NCBI RefSeq assembly: GCF_001008165.2 | Contig: NZ_CP011452.2 | Coordinates: 1,860,001-1,924,000, forward strand | Reading direction: 5' to 3' | DNA: 64,000 bases | Source: Croceibacterium atlanticum | GTDB taxonomy: Bacteria; Pseudomonadota; Alphaproteobacteria; Sphingomonadales; Sphingomonadaceae | Shown here: positions 16,266-25,465 of the stretch, one piece after another | Layout of the letters: the number at the start of each line of letters is the position of its first letter | Numbering within the stretch: position 1 is the stretch's first letter | Notes under the pieces: model-generated | What the model saw: only the letters and a program-made list of their open reading frames with translations | Database searches by the model: none | Told to the model about the DNA's origin: nothing | Program-made: the position numbers and the translations under genes

Positions 16266-18332
16266 ATGGCATTCAGCTCATCCGCAAGGATGCTCAGAAG
16301 CGTTTTGGCCGGACAGGGGAAGAGAAGCCCCGATGCCGTGACCAATCCGAAGGCGGCAGGCATCGGTTACCGGGCAGATATTGACGGGCTACGCGCTCTG
16401 GCGGTGTGGCCCGTGGTCCTGTTCCATTCGGAACTGGGCATCGTTTCGGGCGGCTTTGTCGGCGTCGATATCTTCTTCGTCATTTCCGGTTATCTGATCA
16501 CCGGCATCCTGTTGAGGGAACTGAGGGAAGAACGCTTTTCCCTGCTGGATTTCTATGCCCGGCGCGTTCGGCGCATCTTTCCTGCGCTGTTCACCATGCT
16601 CGCAATTTGCGGGGTGCTGGGCGCCATATTCATGTTCCCGCGCGATCTTGAAACGCTTGGCCTGAACCTGGCTGCGGCAAGCGGGTCCGTCTCCAATATC
16701 GCCCTGTTGAGCGAAGTCGATTACTTCGACGGCGATGCCAAGCTGAAGCCCTTGCTGCACACATGGTCGCTGGCACTGGAAGAACAATATTACCTGCTCT
16801 GGCCCCTGCTGCTGATGGCGCTGGCTGGCCGCCGGCGCAGCTGGCTGCTGATGGCGGGCAGTGCAATCGCCGTGATCTCTCTGGTAACCAGCGTCTGGTA
16901 CATCCAGTACGAGCCTGACGACGTTTTCTACCTGCTGCCCTTCCGCTGCTGGGAATTGCTGATCGGCAGCCTGCTGGCCGCCGGCCTGGTGCCCCGGATC
17001 CGCAGCCGGCGCCTGGCCGCCTGGGCCGCTGCGCTGGGCTTCGCCATGATCATCTATGCCGTGGTGGCCTTCTCCGACGAGATGGTATTTCCCGGCCTGG
17101 CCGCACTGGTGCCCTGTATCGGTGCAGCACTGATCATCCATGCCGGCCAGTGCGACGAGAACACTCCGGTGGGGCAATTGCTGGCAAGTCCGCTGATGAC
17201 CTTCTTCGGCAAGATATCCTATTCCTTCTATCTCTGGCACTGGCCGCTCTTCGCCTTCCTTCGGTATCAGACTTTTGACGAGCCGAATCCGGCCGCGTTC
17301 ATCTTCGGCCTGATCCCGCTGGCACTGATCTGCGCGACCCTGTCCTGGTATTTCGTCGAGCGCCCATTCCGCGAAAAGCAGTTGCTGAAATCGCGTTTCT
17401 CCACCCTGACGGCCGGCATTGTCGCGATTGCCTGCGGCATCACGGCGGGCTCCGTGCTGTTCTTCGGAAACGGGCTGCCCCAGCGCTTCCGCGCCGATGT
17501 CGTCGCCCTGTCCGAAGTGAAGGACACGGTGAATCCCTACAAGGTCTGTTCCTGGGCAGCGGATCATGGCGAGAATTGCATCATCGGATCGCCGGGCGAA
17601 GTGGACGTGATGCTGTGGGGCGATTCCCATGCGGGCGCATTGTGGGCCGCGGCGGACGCGCTGACCGGGAAAGGGCATTCCACGCAATATGCCGCAAGCT
17701 CCGGCTGTCCGGCGCTGTATGAAATGGGCACCAGCCGGGAATGTATTGCGCTCAACCGGAAGCACCTGCAATTCGTGCTCGATAACGACAATATCCGGTC
17801 CGTTGTGCTGGTTGGGCGCTGGTCGCTCTATTTCCAGGGTCGCGCGCTTCGTGCCGGCCCGGCGGAAACCAATTCCGGTCTGCCGCGGCTCCTTTCCGCC
17901 GATGGGACCGATTACGATCAGTTCACGCCTGAAGCGCAGGAGGCGCTGGCGCGTGGTATTGGCGGGCTGGTGAAACGCCTGACCGCCGCAGGCAAGCAGG
18001 TCATCCTCGTCTATCCCGGCCCGGAAATCGGCTATGACGTGCCATTCGCGCTGGCCCGGATGGAAGATCGCGGCATCAGCAGTTTCGAATTCGGTCTGCC
18101 CATGCTGTCCTATCGCAAACGGCAACAACCTGTATTCGAGATCCTGGATTCCTTCGGCAACGATCCTCTGATCGAGCGCGTCTATCCGGCGGAAGTCCTC
18201 TGCCCGGATGAAAATTGCACGGTCGCCCGTGACGGGCAGCCGCTCTATACCGATAGCAATCATGTCAGCCCACTGGGCGCGAGATTGATGGCCCCCCTGC
18301 TGGAAGAGGCCATCGGCCAGCGGCCCGATTAA
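16266..18332 (+). CDS. Acyltransferase-3 with C-terminal SGNH domain
   Basis: The 688-residue protein joins an integral-membrane acyltransferase-3 domain to a C-terminal periplasmic SGNH hydrolase-like domain. The membrane part shows YRADIDGLRALAVWPVVLFH, GGFVGVDIFFVISGYLIT, HTWSLALEEQYYLLWP and SYSFYLWHWPLF. The SGNH part begins around residue 435, with the nucleophile block MLWGDSHAGALW and the C-terminal DSNHVSPLGA. This two-domain form is known for O-acetylating surface polysaccharides, the SGNH part probably making the final transfer. It is the last gene of the plus-strand run that starts at 7982. Confidence 0.9.
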   Translation: MAFSSSARMLRSVLAGQGKRSPDAVTNPKAAGIGYRADIDGLRALAVWPVVLFHSELGIVSGGFVGVDIFFVISGYLITGILLRELREERFSLLDFYARRVRRIFPALFTMLAICGVLGAIFMFPRDLETLGLNLAAASGSVSNIALLSEVDYFDGDAKLKPLLHTWSLALEEQYYLLWPLLLMALAGRRRSWLLMAGSAIAVISLVTSVWYIQYEPDDVFYLLPFRCWELLIGSLLAAGLVPRIRSRRLAAWAAALGFAMIIYAVVAFSDEMVFPGLAALVPCIGAALIIHAGQCDENTPVGQLLASPLMTFFGKISYSFYLWHWPLFAFLRYQTFDEPNPAAFIFGLIPLALICATLSWYFVERPFREKQLLKSRFSTLTAGIVAIACGITAGSVLFFGNGLPQRFRADVVALSEVKDTVNPYKVCSWAADHGENCIIGSPGEVDVMLWGDSHAGALWAAADALTGKGHSTQYAASSGCPALYEMGTSRECIALNRKHLQFVLDNDNIRSVVLVGRWSLYFQGRALRAGPAETNSGLPRLLSADGTDYDQFTPEAQEALARGIGGLVKRLTAAGKQVILVYPGPEIGYDVPFALARMEDRGISSFEFGLPMLSYRKRQQPVFEILDSFGNDPLIERVYPAEVLCPDENCTVARDGQPLYTDSNHVSPLGARLMAPLLEEAIGQRPD

Positions 18333-18423
18333 GGATCGGCTTTCTGCCATCGGGCAGGCAAGGCCGTGCGCCACGCTTCAGGACTGCTGGTCAGGTTTTC
18401 CGGCACTGCCAAGCGGCTGACAC

Positions 18424-18457
18424 AAAAAATGCCCGCGACCCCCTGGAGATCGCGGGC
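18424..18457 (-). terminator. Rho-independent terminator for the minus-strand oxygenase gene
   Basis: An 8-base perfect stem (GCCCGCGA at 18431-18438 with TCGCGGGC at 18450-18457) is followed on the minus strand by a run of six Ts (18429-18424). It begins 24 bases after the stop of the oxygenase gene and ends minus-strand transcription. There is no T tract on the plus side, so it is one-directional. Confidence 0.8.
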
Positions 18458-18480
18458 TTCGCGTCAGAGATCCGGTGCTG

Positions 18481-19482
18481 TCAGGTCGCGCCGAACAAAA
18501 GCGTCACATTACCGCAGCGATCGTCAATGTCGTTTGCCGGCAGGTCATTTGGATAGATCACGCGGTGCAGAACCGGCTTCAGACCGAAATCGCGCTTCGC
18601 CAGATCACCGGGCATGATTGCCAGCTTGTCCGTAGTGACCGGCAGGTTCTGCCATTTCCCTTCATACAGAAACTCCGTCCGGACGCTTTGCCTGTCCCCG
18701 CACAGGGCCGAAAAATAGCGGCCATCCGTATGCGGGCGTTCCACGATCGTGCGCGCATCAGGGGTATCGCCCGGCACACCCTTGACGACATCCTCGCTGA
18801 TCCACCGCGCGAAGTTTCTCCCGCCCGGCATCGTCATCATCACGCCTAGAATGTCCGAAGCCCATCGGCCCGACAGACGGTGATGCAGGGCACCGCGATT
18901 CCGGTCGATCTGGAACCCCAGCCGCCCCCAGCGCGCCAGTGAATCGCTGGTCATCCGCGAAAGCATCTCGAACTCCCCGGCGGAGGCCTGGTATTTCAGG
19001 CGTTGCATCGCAACCCGATATTGCCGGGCGGGCCTGTCCTGCGGGGCAAGCGCGGCCATGATCGTATCCACGACATCGCAGCATTCGCCGATCAGTTCCC
19101 TTTGCAGGGGAACCGTCTGCCCGTTCTGCCGGAAGGAGGCAGGGATCGGCTTCAGATCGCCATCCACGCTTCGTTCGATCTCGATCTTCCGGCCGATATA
19201 GCCATGCAGTCCCGGCTGGAAATAAATGACATCGCCCAACGCCTGGGTGATATCCGCCGACCCATGGTGGTTGGCCGCGATATCGGAGATAGGCAGTTCC
19301 CACGGCAGAACCTCGTCCGGCTTTTGCACCAGACGCTGCCAAAGCTTGCGCGTCGTCGCACCGAAATCAATCAGCGCAACAGCCGCTCCATCGCGGAAAA
19401 GGTTGAACAGCACCCCAGGCGCAAGATCAATAAGTTGTAATTCGGCAATCAATGACCCATCCCTCTGGTCAATATCGCCCAT
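18481..19482 (-). CDS. Isopenicillin-N-synthase-like Fe(II)/2-oxoglutarate oxygenase
   Basis: The 333-residue protein ends in a double-stranded beta-helix core. The metal triad is visible as PHTDG (His251, Asp253) and the distal His306 in VLHRVIYP, with ELPISDIAANHHG and FGLK around it. This is the HxD...H pattern of IPNS-like non-haem iron oxygenases. Its ATG overlaps the DegT aminotransferase stop by one base (TGATG), so the two are translationally coupled. Hydroxylation of an amino sugar or its acyl group is a reasonable guess, unsupported beyond context. A TTG one codon earlier is an alternative start. A clear terminator follows. Confidence 0.72.
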   Translation of the reverse strand: MGDIDQRDGSLIAELQLIDLAPGVLFNLFRDGAAVALIDFGATTRKLWQRLVQKPDEVLPWELPISDIAANHHGSADITQALGDVIYFQPGLHGYIGRKIEIERSVDGDLKPIPASFRQNGQTVPLQRELIGECCDVVDTIMAALAPQDRPARQYRVAMQRLKYQASAGEFEMLSRMTSDSLARWGRLGFQIDRNRGALHHRLSGRWASDILGVMMTMPGGRNFARWISEDVVKGVPGDTPDARTIVERPHTDGRYFSALCGDRQSVRTEFLYEGKWQNLPVTTDKLAIMPGDLAKRDFGLKPVLHRVIYPNDLPANDIDDRCGNVTLLFGAT

Positions 19483-20687
19483 CAAGTGATGGCAGTTCTT
19501 ACTAGCGCCCCGATTTCCTGAATCTGCTTTTGATCGAACATGTGGTCGATTGCGAGCATTAGATTTGCTTTTCCCACCTTGTGGGCATTTGGCAAGCCTT
19601 GATCAGTTCTGACTTCGCGGTCGGTGAAAGCGTCTTCGCGGCTCATATCCGGGCAGGTGCCCGTACCGCATGTAATTCCGTGAGAGCGCAGCTCGTCCAC
19701 GATCTCGTTGACGCTGCTCTTGTCCTGCAAGCCGTCAAGATCGATCGTGATATTGTATTTGTACCAGGCATGGACCGTATCGGCCGGCGGCTGCGGCACG
19801 GCAACCAGCGGGTGGCCGGCCAATATCCCGTTCAGCAATTCGGCATTGGCGCGGCGCCGGGCAAGCCAGTCCGGCAGTTTGGCCAATTGCGCACGGCCGA
19901 TGGCAGACTGCATCTCCGTCATCCGGAAATTGCTGCCGAAACTGTCATGGATGTAACGGAACGCGCTGCCGCCTCCGCCTGAATTGACCTTCTGATAGCT
20001 CTTCCCGTGATCCTTGTAGGCCCATGCCTTCAGGAAAATATCCCGGTCGGAGGTGACGAACATCCCGCCTTCGCCGCCTGTCGACATGATCTTGTCGGTG
20101 CAGAACGAAAAGGCCGCCGCATGGCCGATGCTTCCTGCAAGACGGCCGCCGATGGATGCACCATGCGCCTGGGCGCAATCTTCCACCAGGAACAGGCCGT
20201 GCCGATTGCACAGGTCCAGCAGCGCATCCATGTCGCACGGCCAGCCGGCCAGATGCACGCAGATCACGGCCCTGGTCTTGGCCGAAATCATGCGTTCCAC
20301 CGATTGCGGGCAGATATTCTGGCTTACCGGATCGACATCGGCGAAGACCGGTTCCGCCCCGGCGGCAACCACGCAGGCCGCCGTGGCGAAGAAACTGCGC
20401 GCCGGCACGATCACTTCGTCACCGGGGCCGATCCCCAGGGCCTTCAGCGCCAGTTCCAGCGCCAGCGTTCCATTCGCTACGGCTATCGCATGGTCCGCGC
20501 CGACGAAACGGGCGAATTCTTCCTCGAAAGCCTTGGTCTGGTCGCCATGGACCAGCGAATTGGTCCGCCCGCTGGCCAGCACGTCCATGACCGCTTCGAT
20601 CTCGTCCCGATCATGGAACGGCCAGCGGGAAGAAAGGCTCATCTGTTCAGCCGGCGCATTCGCAATGGTGGTGGATGACAGGTTCAC
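19482..20687 (-). CDS. DegT/DnrJ/EryC1/StrS-family PLP aminotransferase
   Basis: The 401-residue protein is a sugar aminotransferase. It has GDEVIVPARSFFATA (about 89-103), Asp170 in LVEDCAQAHGA, and the PLP Lys199 in FSFCTDKIMSTGGEGG. Family members aminate keto sugar nucleotides. The gene lies 14 bases downstream of the WbpM/PglF-like dehydratase. The pair would make UDP-4-amino-4,6-dideoxy-GlcNAc or a similar sugar, by analogy with PglF and PglE. It starts at GTG (20687) after a GAGG-like ribosome site, and its end overlaps the oxygenase start. Confidence 0.88.
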   Translation of the reverse strand: MNLSSTTIANAPAEQMSLSSRWPFHDRDEIEAVMDVLASGRTNSLVHGDQTKAFEEEFARFVGADHAIAVANGTLALELALKALGIGPGDEVIVPARSFFATAACVVAAGAEPVFADVDPVSQNICPQSVERMISAKTRAVICVHLAGWPCDMDALLDLCNRHGLFLVEDCAQAHGASIGGRLAGSIGHAAAFSFCTDKIMSTGGEGGMFVTSDRDIFLKAWAYKDHGKSYQKVNSGGGGSAFRYIHDSFGSNFRMTEMQSAIGRAQLAKLPDWLARRRANAELLNGILAGHPLVAVPQPPADTVHAWYKYNITIDLDGLQDKSSVNEIVDELRSHGITCGTGTCPDMSREDAFTDREVRTDQGLPNAHKVGKANLMLAIDHMFDQKQIQEIGALVRTAIT

Positions 20688-20701
20688 GTATCCTCGCTCC
20701 C

Positions 20702-22906
20702 TTAACCGATCGAAGAGGCGTTGGGCGCCTTGGATGAAACCACGGCAAAATTCCCGCGGGCATAGTCGGCCATCAGCTCTCCGAAATCGCCGAAGGGCAG
20801 TTTTTCGTCGGCAGTGCCACTGGGGATGCGCACCAGATTGTGCAGCACCCGGCGGATTTCCGCATCGTCACCATCCTGTATCAGCCGTTCCAGCCGGGCG
20901 ATCGCCTGGCTCATCAGCGGAAGGGGAATGGCACGGGACCGGGCTTCGAAAATGCCGGGGATCTGCGACTCCGCCTGCTCCTCGCAAGTGTCGAACAATT
21001 CTTCATACAGTTTCTCGCCCGGGCGCAGGCCGACAATGTCGATATTGACATCGACATCGGGTTCATAGCCGGCAAGACGGATCATCTGCGCAGCCAGATC
21101 GTAGATCCGCACCGGCTCTCCCATGTCGAGCACATAGATATTGCCGCGCGCCGTATTCTTCTTCAGCGCCTGCGCACTGCTCTGCAGGATCAGCTGAACC
21201 GCTTCGCGCACCGTCATGAAGTATCGGGTGATGTCCGGGTGGGTCACGGTCAGCGGGCCACCCTTTTCAAGCTGCTGCTTGAACAGGGGCACGATGGAAC
21301 CGCTGGAACCCAGCACATTGCCGAAACGAACGGTGATGAAGCGCGGCGCATCGGGATCATCCACGCCGCACAGGTCGAGAGCCTGGCAGTAGATTTCGCC
21401 GACACGCTTGCTCGCGCCCATCACGCCAACCGGGTTCACCGCCTTGTCGGTGGAAACCTGGACCATCGCCTTCACGTCGAATTCGCAGACCAGATCGGCG
21501 ACATTGCGCGTGCCGATGACATTGGTGTGCACGCCGGCGCAGGGATTTTCCTCCACGATCGGCACATGTTTGAGAGCGGCGGAATGGAAAACGAATTCCG
21601 GCTTGGCCTTTTCAAACACGGCGCGCAGTTCGTTCTTGTCACGGATCGAACAGATCGCCTGCCGCACCGGCAAAGCAGGATGCGTCTGCCGCATTTCCAG
21701 GTCGATCTTGTAAAGATCGTGTTCCGCGTGATCGAGCAGGGTGATCTCTGCCGGGCCGAATTGCGCCAGCTGGCGCACCAGTTCGCCGCCAATCGTGCCG
21801 CCCGCGCCGGTCACCAGCACGCGCTTGCCGCGCACGCAGTCATTCACGACCTGACCGGCCATGGAAAATTCGGGACGGCCGAGCAGCTCTTTCGTCGTCA
21901 GCGTTTCGATCTTGCCATTGGTGCCAGACCGCAGGAGCTGGCCCCAGGACACGGAAACGCGGCTGATTTCGAGATCGAGCTTCTTGGCCCGTTCCAATAT
22001 CTTGGAACGGCTGCCGGGAGAGGACATGCCATTATCGCACAGGATCAGGCGGTCCGGCGCCTTGCCCCGTTCTTCCAGCACGGCAACCGCGCTGGCCAGC
22101 ATCCCTTCTCCGCCGAGCACAGGCACGCCCGCCAGCCGGCCGACAATGTCGCTGTCTTCCGACAGGAGGATACCGACGATTTCGAGATCGGATTCAGGAT
22201 CGCCGCGGATCAGATCGATGACAGAGGTTGCCCAGTCCGGCGAAGCGACGATGATCGCACGCTGTTTCGGCTGGGTGCCGACCCCGCCAACGGACGCGGC
22301 CGACTGGCTGCGGCGCATTTCCCGCAATTGGCGGCGCGCAATGCGCATACTGCCCATTACCACGACCAGCAGAGAGATATGCTGGATCGGCATGGTGACC
22401 ATTTCGGCGACCCCGCCATCCCAGCGCAGCGGCATCGTGGCCACCGAAGCCAGCCAGGCCACGACCAGTCCGACGACCACGGCCTTGCCCATATGGATAC
22501 AATCGCTGAAACGGATGAAACGCCAGCTCTGGTGGTAAAGACCCGTCAGCCAGAAGATCACCGTCACGATCACGCTGAACTGGATGACGAACAGCAGCCG
22601 GTCGAATGTGGTGCCGACCAGCACGATATTGCCGAGCGACATCATCATCTGCAGGGTCACGGCCACTGCAAACAGATCCAGCCCGGTGACAATCGCCAGG
22701 CGCCCGATGCGCCGATCGCCGAAACGGGCGAGCAGATGATGCGCCCAATAGGACAGTTTCATCAGCAGCGTGCGCTTCGGCGCGCGTTCGGCGGCCGGTG
22801 CTTCCGACACGGCACTGTCCGTTGCCATTTCGGCACCGTCCTGTTCATTGGCGGCGGCGAACTGCCTGCCTTCCGAAAGTTTCGCGGTGCGAAGCATATC
22901 CTGCAT
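20702..22906 (-). CDS. Membrane-bound UDP-N-acetylhexosamine 4,6-dehydratase (WbpM/PglF/CapD type)
   Basis: The 734-residue protein has about four N-terminal transmembrane helices (roughly residues 65-190), a CoA/NAD-like linking domain, and a C-terminal extended SDR domain. The SDR domain shows TGAGGTIGGELVRQL, STDKAVNPVGVMGASKR and HPDITRYFMT. The DKA tripeptide and MGASK pattern match the WbpM/PglF group, which removes water from UDP-GlcNAc to give the 4-keto-6-deoxy sugar. It heads a minus-strand operon with the aminotransferase and the oxygenase. A divergent glycosyltransferase starts 333 bases away, so both may share regulation. Confidence 0.9.
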   Translation of the reverse strand: MQDMLRTAKLSEGRQFAAANEQDGAEMATDSAVSEAPAAERAPKRTLLMKLSYWAHHLLARFGDRRIGRLAIVTGLDLFAVAVTLQMMMSLGNIVLVGTTFDRLLFVIQFSVIVTVIFWLTGLYHQSWRFIRFSDCIHMGKAVVVGLVVAWLASVATMPLRWDGGVAEMVTMPIQHISLLVVVMGSMRIARRQLREMRRSQSAASVGGVGTQPKQRAIIVASPDWATSVIDLIRGDPESDLEIVGILLSEDSDIVGRLAGVPVLGGEGMLASAVAVLEERGKAPDRLILCDNGMSSPGSRSKILERAKKLDLEISRVSVSWGQLLRSGTNGKIETLTTKELLGRPEFSMAGQVVNDCVRGKRVLVTGAGGTIGGELVRQLAQFGPAEITLLDHAEHDLYKIDLEMRQTHPALPVRQAICSIRDKNELRAVFEKAKPEFVFHSAALKHVPIVEENPCAGVHTNVIGTRNVADLVCEFDVKAMVQVSTDKAVNPVGVMGASKRVGEIYCQALDLCGVDDPDAPRFITVRFGNVLGSSGSIVPLFKQQLEKGGPLTVTHPDITRYFMTVREAVQLILQSSAQALKKNTARGNIYVLDMGEPVRIYDLAAQMIRLAGYEPDVDVNIDIVGLRPGEKLYEELFDTCEEQAESQIPGIFEARSRAIPLPLMSQAIARLERLIQDGDDAEIRRVLHNLVRIPSGTADEKLPFGDFGELMADYARGNFAVVSSKAPNASSIG

Positions 22907-23239
22907 GAGGCCCTCGACTGAAAACCGGATTGACGGCGCTATCCGTATCGACAGCGCCCGCCGGGCCCATTGCGGGCCTGATCAAATCCTAGGCTTCCGA
23001 TCAGCAGGAAAATATTACCCAAACAGCTCTTATACCGAATCGTGATCCATGCCCTCCGGGCGGGTTTGGGTGCCCCCTTTGGCAAATATTGCCCCAATTC
23101 CCATTTCGGGGTGGGCCATACCTATACCTAAGCATATTCGCCCTTTGGCCGCGTGATCGGACGGCCCGCCCCGGCTAGGGTCGTGTAATTCGCGCCGGGT
23201 TTTTCCGCCCGTAATGCGCAGCCACTCCAGGGGGCTTTC
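22907..23239. other. Divergent intergenic region between the dehydratase and a GT4 gene
   Basis: This 333-base gap must hold promoters for both directions. I see no convincing gene. The only clear structure is a GGCAA-ATA-TTGCC dyad (23081-23093) and a weaker relative, GGAAA-ATA-TTACC (23007-23019). The last bases before 23240 contain AGGGGG, the ribosome site for the GTG start of the next gene. Confidence 0.6.
23081..23093. promoter_or_regulatory. Candidate operator GGCAA-ATA-TTGCC
   Basis: A 13-base dyad with perfect 5-base arms lies in the divergent gap. A related imperfect copy (GGAAAATATTACC) is at 23007-23019, 74 bases away. Two like-shaped sites between divergent genes suggest a shared regulator, but none is identified. 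Confidence 0.35.
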
Positions 23240-24442
23240 GTGAAAATCCTCGTCCATTCCAGCCTCGCCTATTCGCTCGTCAATTTCCGCGGCGCGCTGC
23301 TCGCCGCGCTTGTGGCCGAAGGCCACGATGTGATCGCGACCGCGCCTGACCGTGATGACGATATCGAGGCGAAGCTCGCCGCGATGGACGTGAAATTCGA
23401 ACAGATCCCGATGGCGCGCGCTTCGCTCAGCCCGTTCAAGGATCTGCAGACGCTATGGGCCTATGTCCGGATGATGCGCCGGCACAAGCCCGATGTCGTC
23501 ATCTCCTACACGCAAAAGCCCATCATTTACGGCGGCCTGGCAACGCGTTTGGCCGGAAAAGCGCGCTATTACGTCATCATGAGCGGCCTCGGCTTCATCT
23601 TCAGCGAAGCATCGGACGCCCGCACCGGGCTGCGCAAACTGGTCAGCCGGATGTATCGCGAGGCGATCCGCAAGGCGCGGACCGTGTTCGTCTTCAATTC
23701 CGACGATCGGAGCGAGATGCTGCGTCACGGCATCGTCAGCGGTGAACAGCGCGTCGTCCAGGTGCCCGGATCGGGCGTGGATACACGCCGCTTCCTGGCC
23801 CGGCCGATCAGGCAGGATCCGCCAGTCGTGCTGATGATCGCGCGGCTCATGCGCGACAAGGGCGTGAAGGAATTTGTCGAAGCGGCCAAGATCGTGAAAC
23901 AGCGTATTCCCGCCGCGCGATTCCAGATTCTGGGCCGGCTGGAAGAGGATAATCCGACCGGAATTTCCAAGGATGAGCTGGCGCAGTGGTGCTCGGAAGG
24001 GGTAATCGAATTGCTCCCCGAAACGCGCGACGTGCGCCCTTATCTGGAGGAGGCGACGATCTTCTCCCTGCCATCCTATTACCGGGAAGGCCTGCCCCGC
24101 ACGATTCTCGAAGCCTTGTCCAGCGGCCGCCCTGTCGTGACGACGGACCTGCCGGGTTGCCGCGATGCCATCAATCACAGGCAGAATGGCCTGCTGGTCC
24201 CCCCGCGCGATCCTCAGGCGCTGGCCGATGCCGTGCTTGAAATGCTCGCCGATCCCGCAAGGCTGGAGGCCATGTCCGTGGCCGCGCGCGATCTGGCGGA
24301 ACGCAAATATGACGTGCGCCGCGTGAACGAGGCGCTGATCGACGTGATGTGCCTGAAAGCCAGTGCACCTGCGGAAACCTCCGCCGCAACGCAAACCATC
24401 ACCCCGGCTGCGGAAGGGCTGAAGGTCAGCGCCAATGCCTGA
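23240..24442 (+). CDS. GT4-family glycosyltransferase (PglA/CapM-like)
   Basis: The 400-residue protein begins KILVHSSLAYSLVNFRGALL, a start typical of the PglA/CapM-like GT4 group that adds the second sugar to an undecaprenyl-linked amino sugar. EX7E lies in EGLPRTILEA, followed by GRPVVTTDLPGCRD. The start is GTG at 23240, preceded by AGGGGG at good spacing. Its end overlaps the formyltransferase-like gene by eight bases. With the PglC-like transferase at 28239 it could build the first disaccharide of the repeat unit, which is inference by analogy. Confidence 0.85.
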   Translation: MKILVHSSLAYSLVNFRGALLAALVAEGHDVIATAPDRDDDIEAKLAAMDVKFEQIPMARASLSPFKDLQTLWAYVRMMRRHKPDVVISYTQKPIIYGGLATRLAGKARYYVIMSGLGFIFSEASDARTGLRKLVSRMYREAIRKARTVFVFNSDDRSEMLRHGIVSGEQRVVQVPGSGVDTRRFLARPIRQDPPVVLMIARLMRDKGVKEFVEAAKIVKQRIPAARFQILGRLEEDNPTGISKDELAQWCSEGVIELLPETRDVRPYLEEATIFSLPSYYREGLPRTILEALSSGRPVVTTDLPGCRDAINHRQNGLLVPPRDPQALADAVLEMLADPARLEAMSVAARDLAERKYDVRRVNEALIDVMCLKASAPAETSAATQTITPAAEGLKVSANA

Positions 24443-25340
24443 TATCGTCGTGGTCGGTGCTGTCGAAAGCACCCGCATCGCCGTTGAGGCCGCATATCGC
24501 AGCGAAGGCTGGACGGTCAGGGCAGTAGTGACCCTGCCGCCCGAACGATCCGCACGCCATTCCGATTATGTCGATCTTTCCCCCCTCTGTCGGGAGATCG
24601 GCGCGCAGATCATTCACGCGCCGCGCATCAACGATCCGGCGACGCTGGATGAGATCCGGGTGACGAAGCCGGACCTTATCCTGGTGGTCGGCTGGTCCCA
24701 GATCTGTGACGGGGAATTCCTGTCCATCTGCCCGGGGCGCGTGCTCGGCTATCACCCGGCGCCGCTTCCGCGCCTGCGCGGCAGGGCGGCAATTCCGTGG
24801 ACGATCCTGCTGCGCGAACCGATTTCCGCCGGGACATTGTTCTGGATCGATGAAGGGACTGACAGCGGCCCGGTCATGGGCCAGCGCTTCTTCCATGTGG
24901 CCAATGATGAAACGGCGCAGTCGCTTTACGACAAGCACATGGACGCGCTGGCACCGATGATCAGCGACACGCTTTCCCGGATCGCCCGTGGCGAAACCGA
25001 AGGCGCGGCGCAGGATGATCGTTACGCGACATATGCTGCGCGACGCACGCAGAAGGATGGCCTCATCGACTGGCGCCAGCCGGTTGATGAGATTGACTGC
25101 CTGGTTCGGGCCGTGGGCCGCCCATATCCCGGCGCGTTCACCATGCGGGGCGAGGACCGGATCGTTATCTGGCAGGCAGAACCCCTGCGGGACTTCGCCC
25201 ATCAGGCAAGCACGCCCGGACAGATCGTGGCCATTTCGGACACGGAATTCTCCGTCCGCACGCCCGACGGCATTCTGCGCGTGACCGAATGGGAACTGGA
25301 AAGCGGCGACCCCCTGCGCAATCACCAGCAACTGGGCTGA
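24435..25340 (+). CDS. Formyltransferase-fold protein (sugar N-formyltransferase-like)
   Basis: The 301-residue protein has the methionyl-tRNA-formyltransferase-like N-terminal fold (KPDLILVVGWSQI, then LGYHPAPLPRLRGRAAIPW) and a C-terminal OB-like domain. The family's active site is Asn-x-His...Asp. Here His107 and Asp143 (in DEGTDSGPV) are present, but the Asn position is Gly105. By context it would formylate the 4-amino sugar made by the dehydratase-aminotransferase pair. The missing Asn leaves open whether the chemistry is ordinary N10-formyl-THF transfer. It overlaps the glycosyltransferase gene and is followed by a terminator-like hairpin. Confidence 0.75.
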   Translation: MPDIVVVGAVESTRIAVEAAYRSEGWTVRAVVTLPPERSARHSDYVDLSPLCREIGAQIIHAPRINDPATLDEIRVTKPDLILVVGWSQICDGEFLSICPGRVLGYHPAPLPRLRGRAAIPWTILLREPISAGTLFWIDEGTDSGPVMGQRFFHVANDETAQSLYDKHMDALAPMISDTLSRIARGETEGAAQDDRYATYAARRTQKDGLIDWRQPVDEIDCLVRAVGRPYPGAFTMRGEDRIVIWQAEPLRDFAHQASTPGQIVAISDTEFSVRTPDGILRVTEWELESGDPLRNHQQLG

Positions 25341-25396
25341 TCGCAACTCATACCGACCGGCCCGAGCAGCAGGCAGCCACTCGCTTGCGATAGCAG

Positions 25397-25440
25397 AAGG
25401 GCCGGGAAGCGAACCTGTTCCGGCTCGCCTCCCGGCCCTT
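25397..25440. terminator. Hairpin between convergent genes (probable two-way terminator)
   Basis: A 16-base stem with one mismatch (25397-25412 pairing with 25425-25440) and a 12-base loop sits between the converging formyltransferase-like and UDP-glucose dehydrogenase genes. The stem itself ends in AA/TT, giving short U stretches both ways. The strong GC stem and its position make a bidirectional terminator likely, although the T tracts are weak. Confidence 0.7.
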
Positions 25441-25465
25441 TCGATCTGCAATTCATGCCGGGCGA

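Noticed and set aside
16389-18374. A 661-residue open frame on the minus strand
   Set aside because: It mirrors the SGNH acyltransferase gene and shows no recognisable domain.
20840-22921. A 693-residue open frame on the plus strand
   Set aside because: It is opposite the WbpM/PglF-like gene and has a biased, motif-free composition; not a gene.
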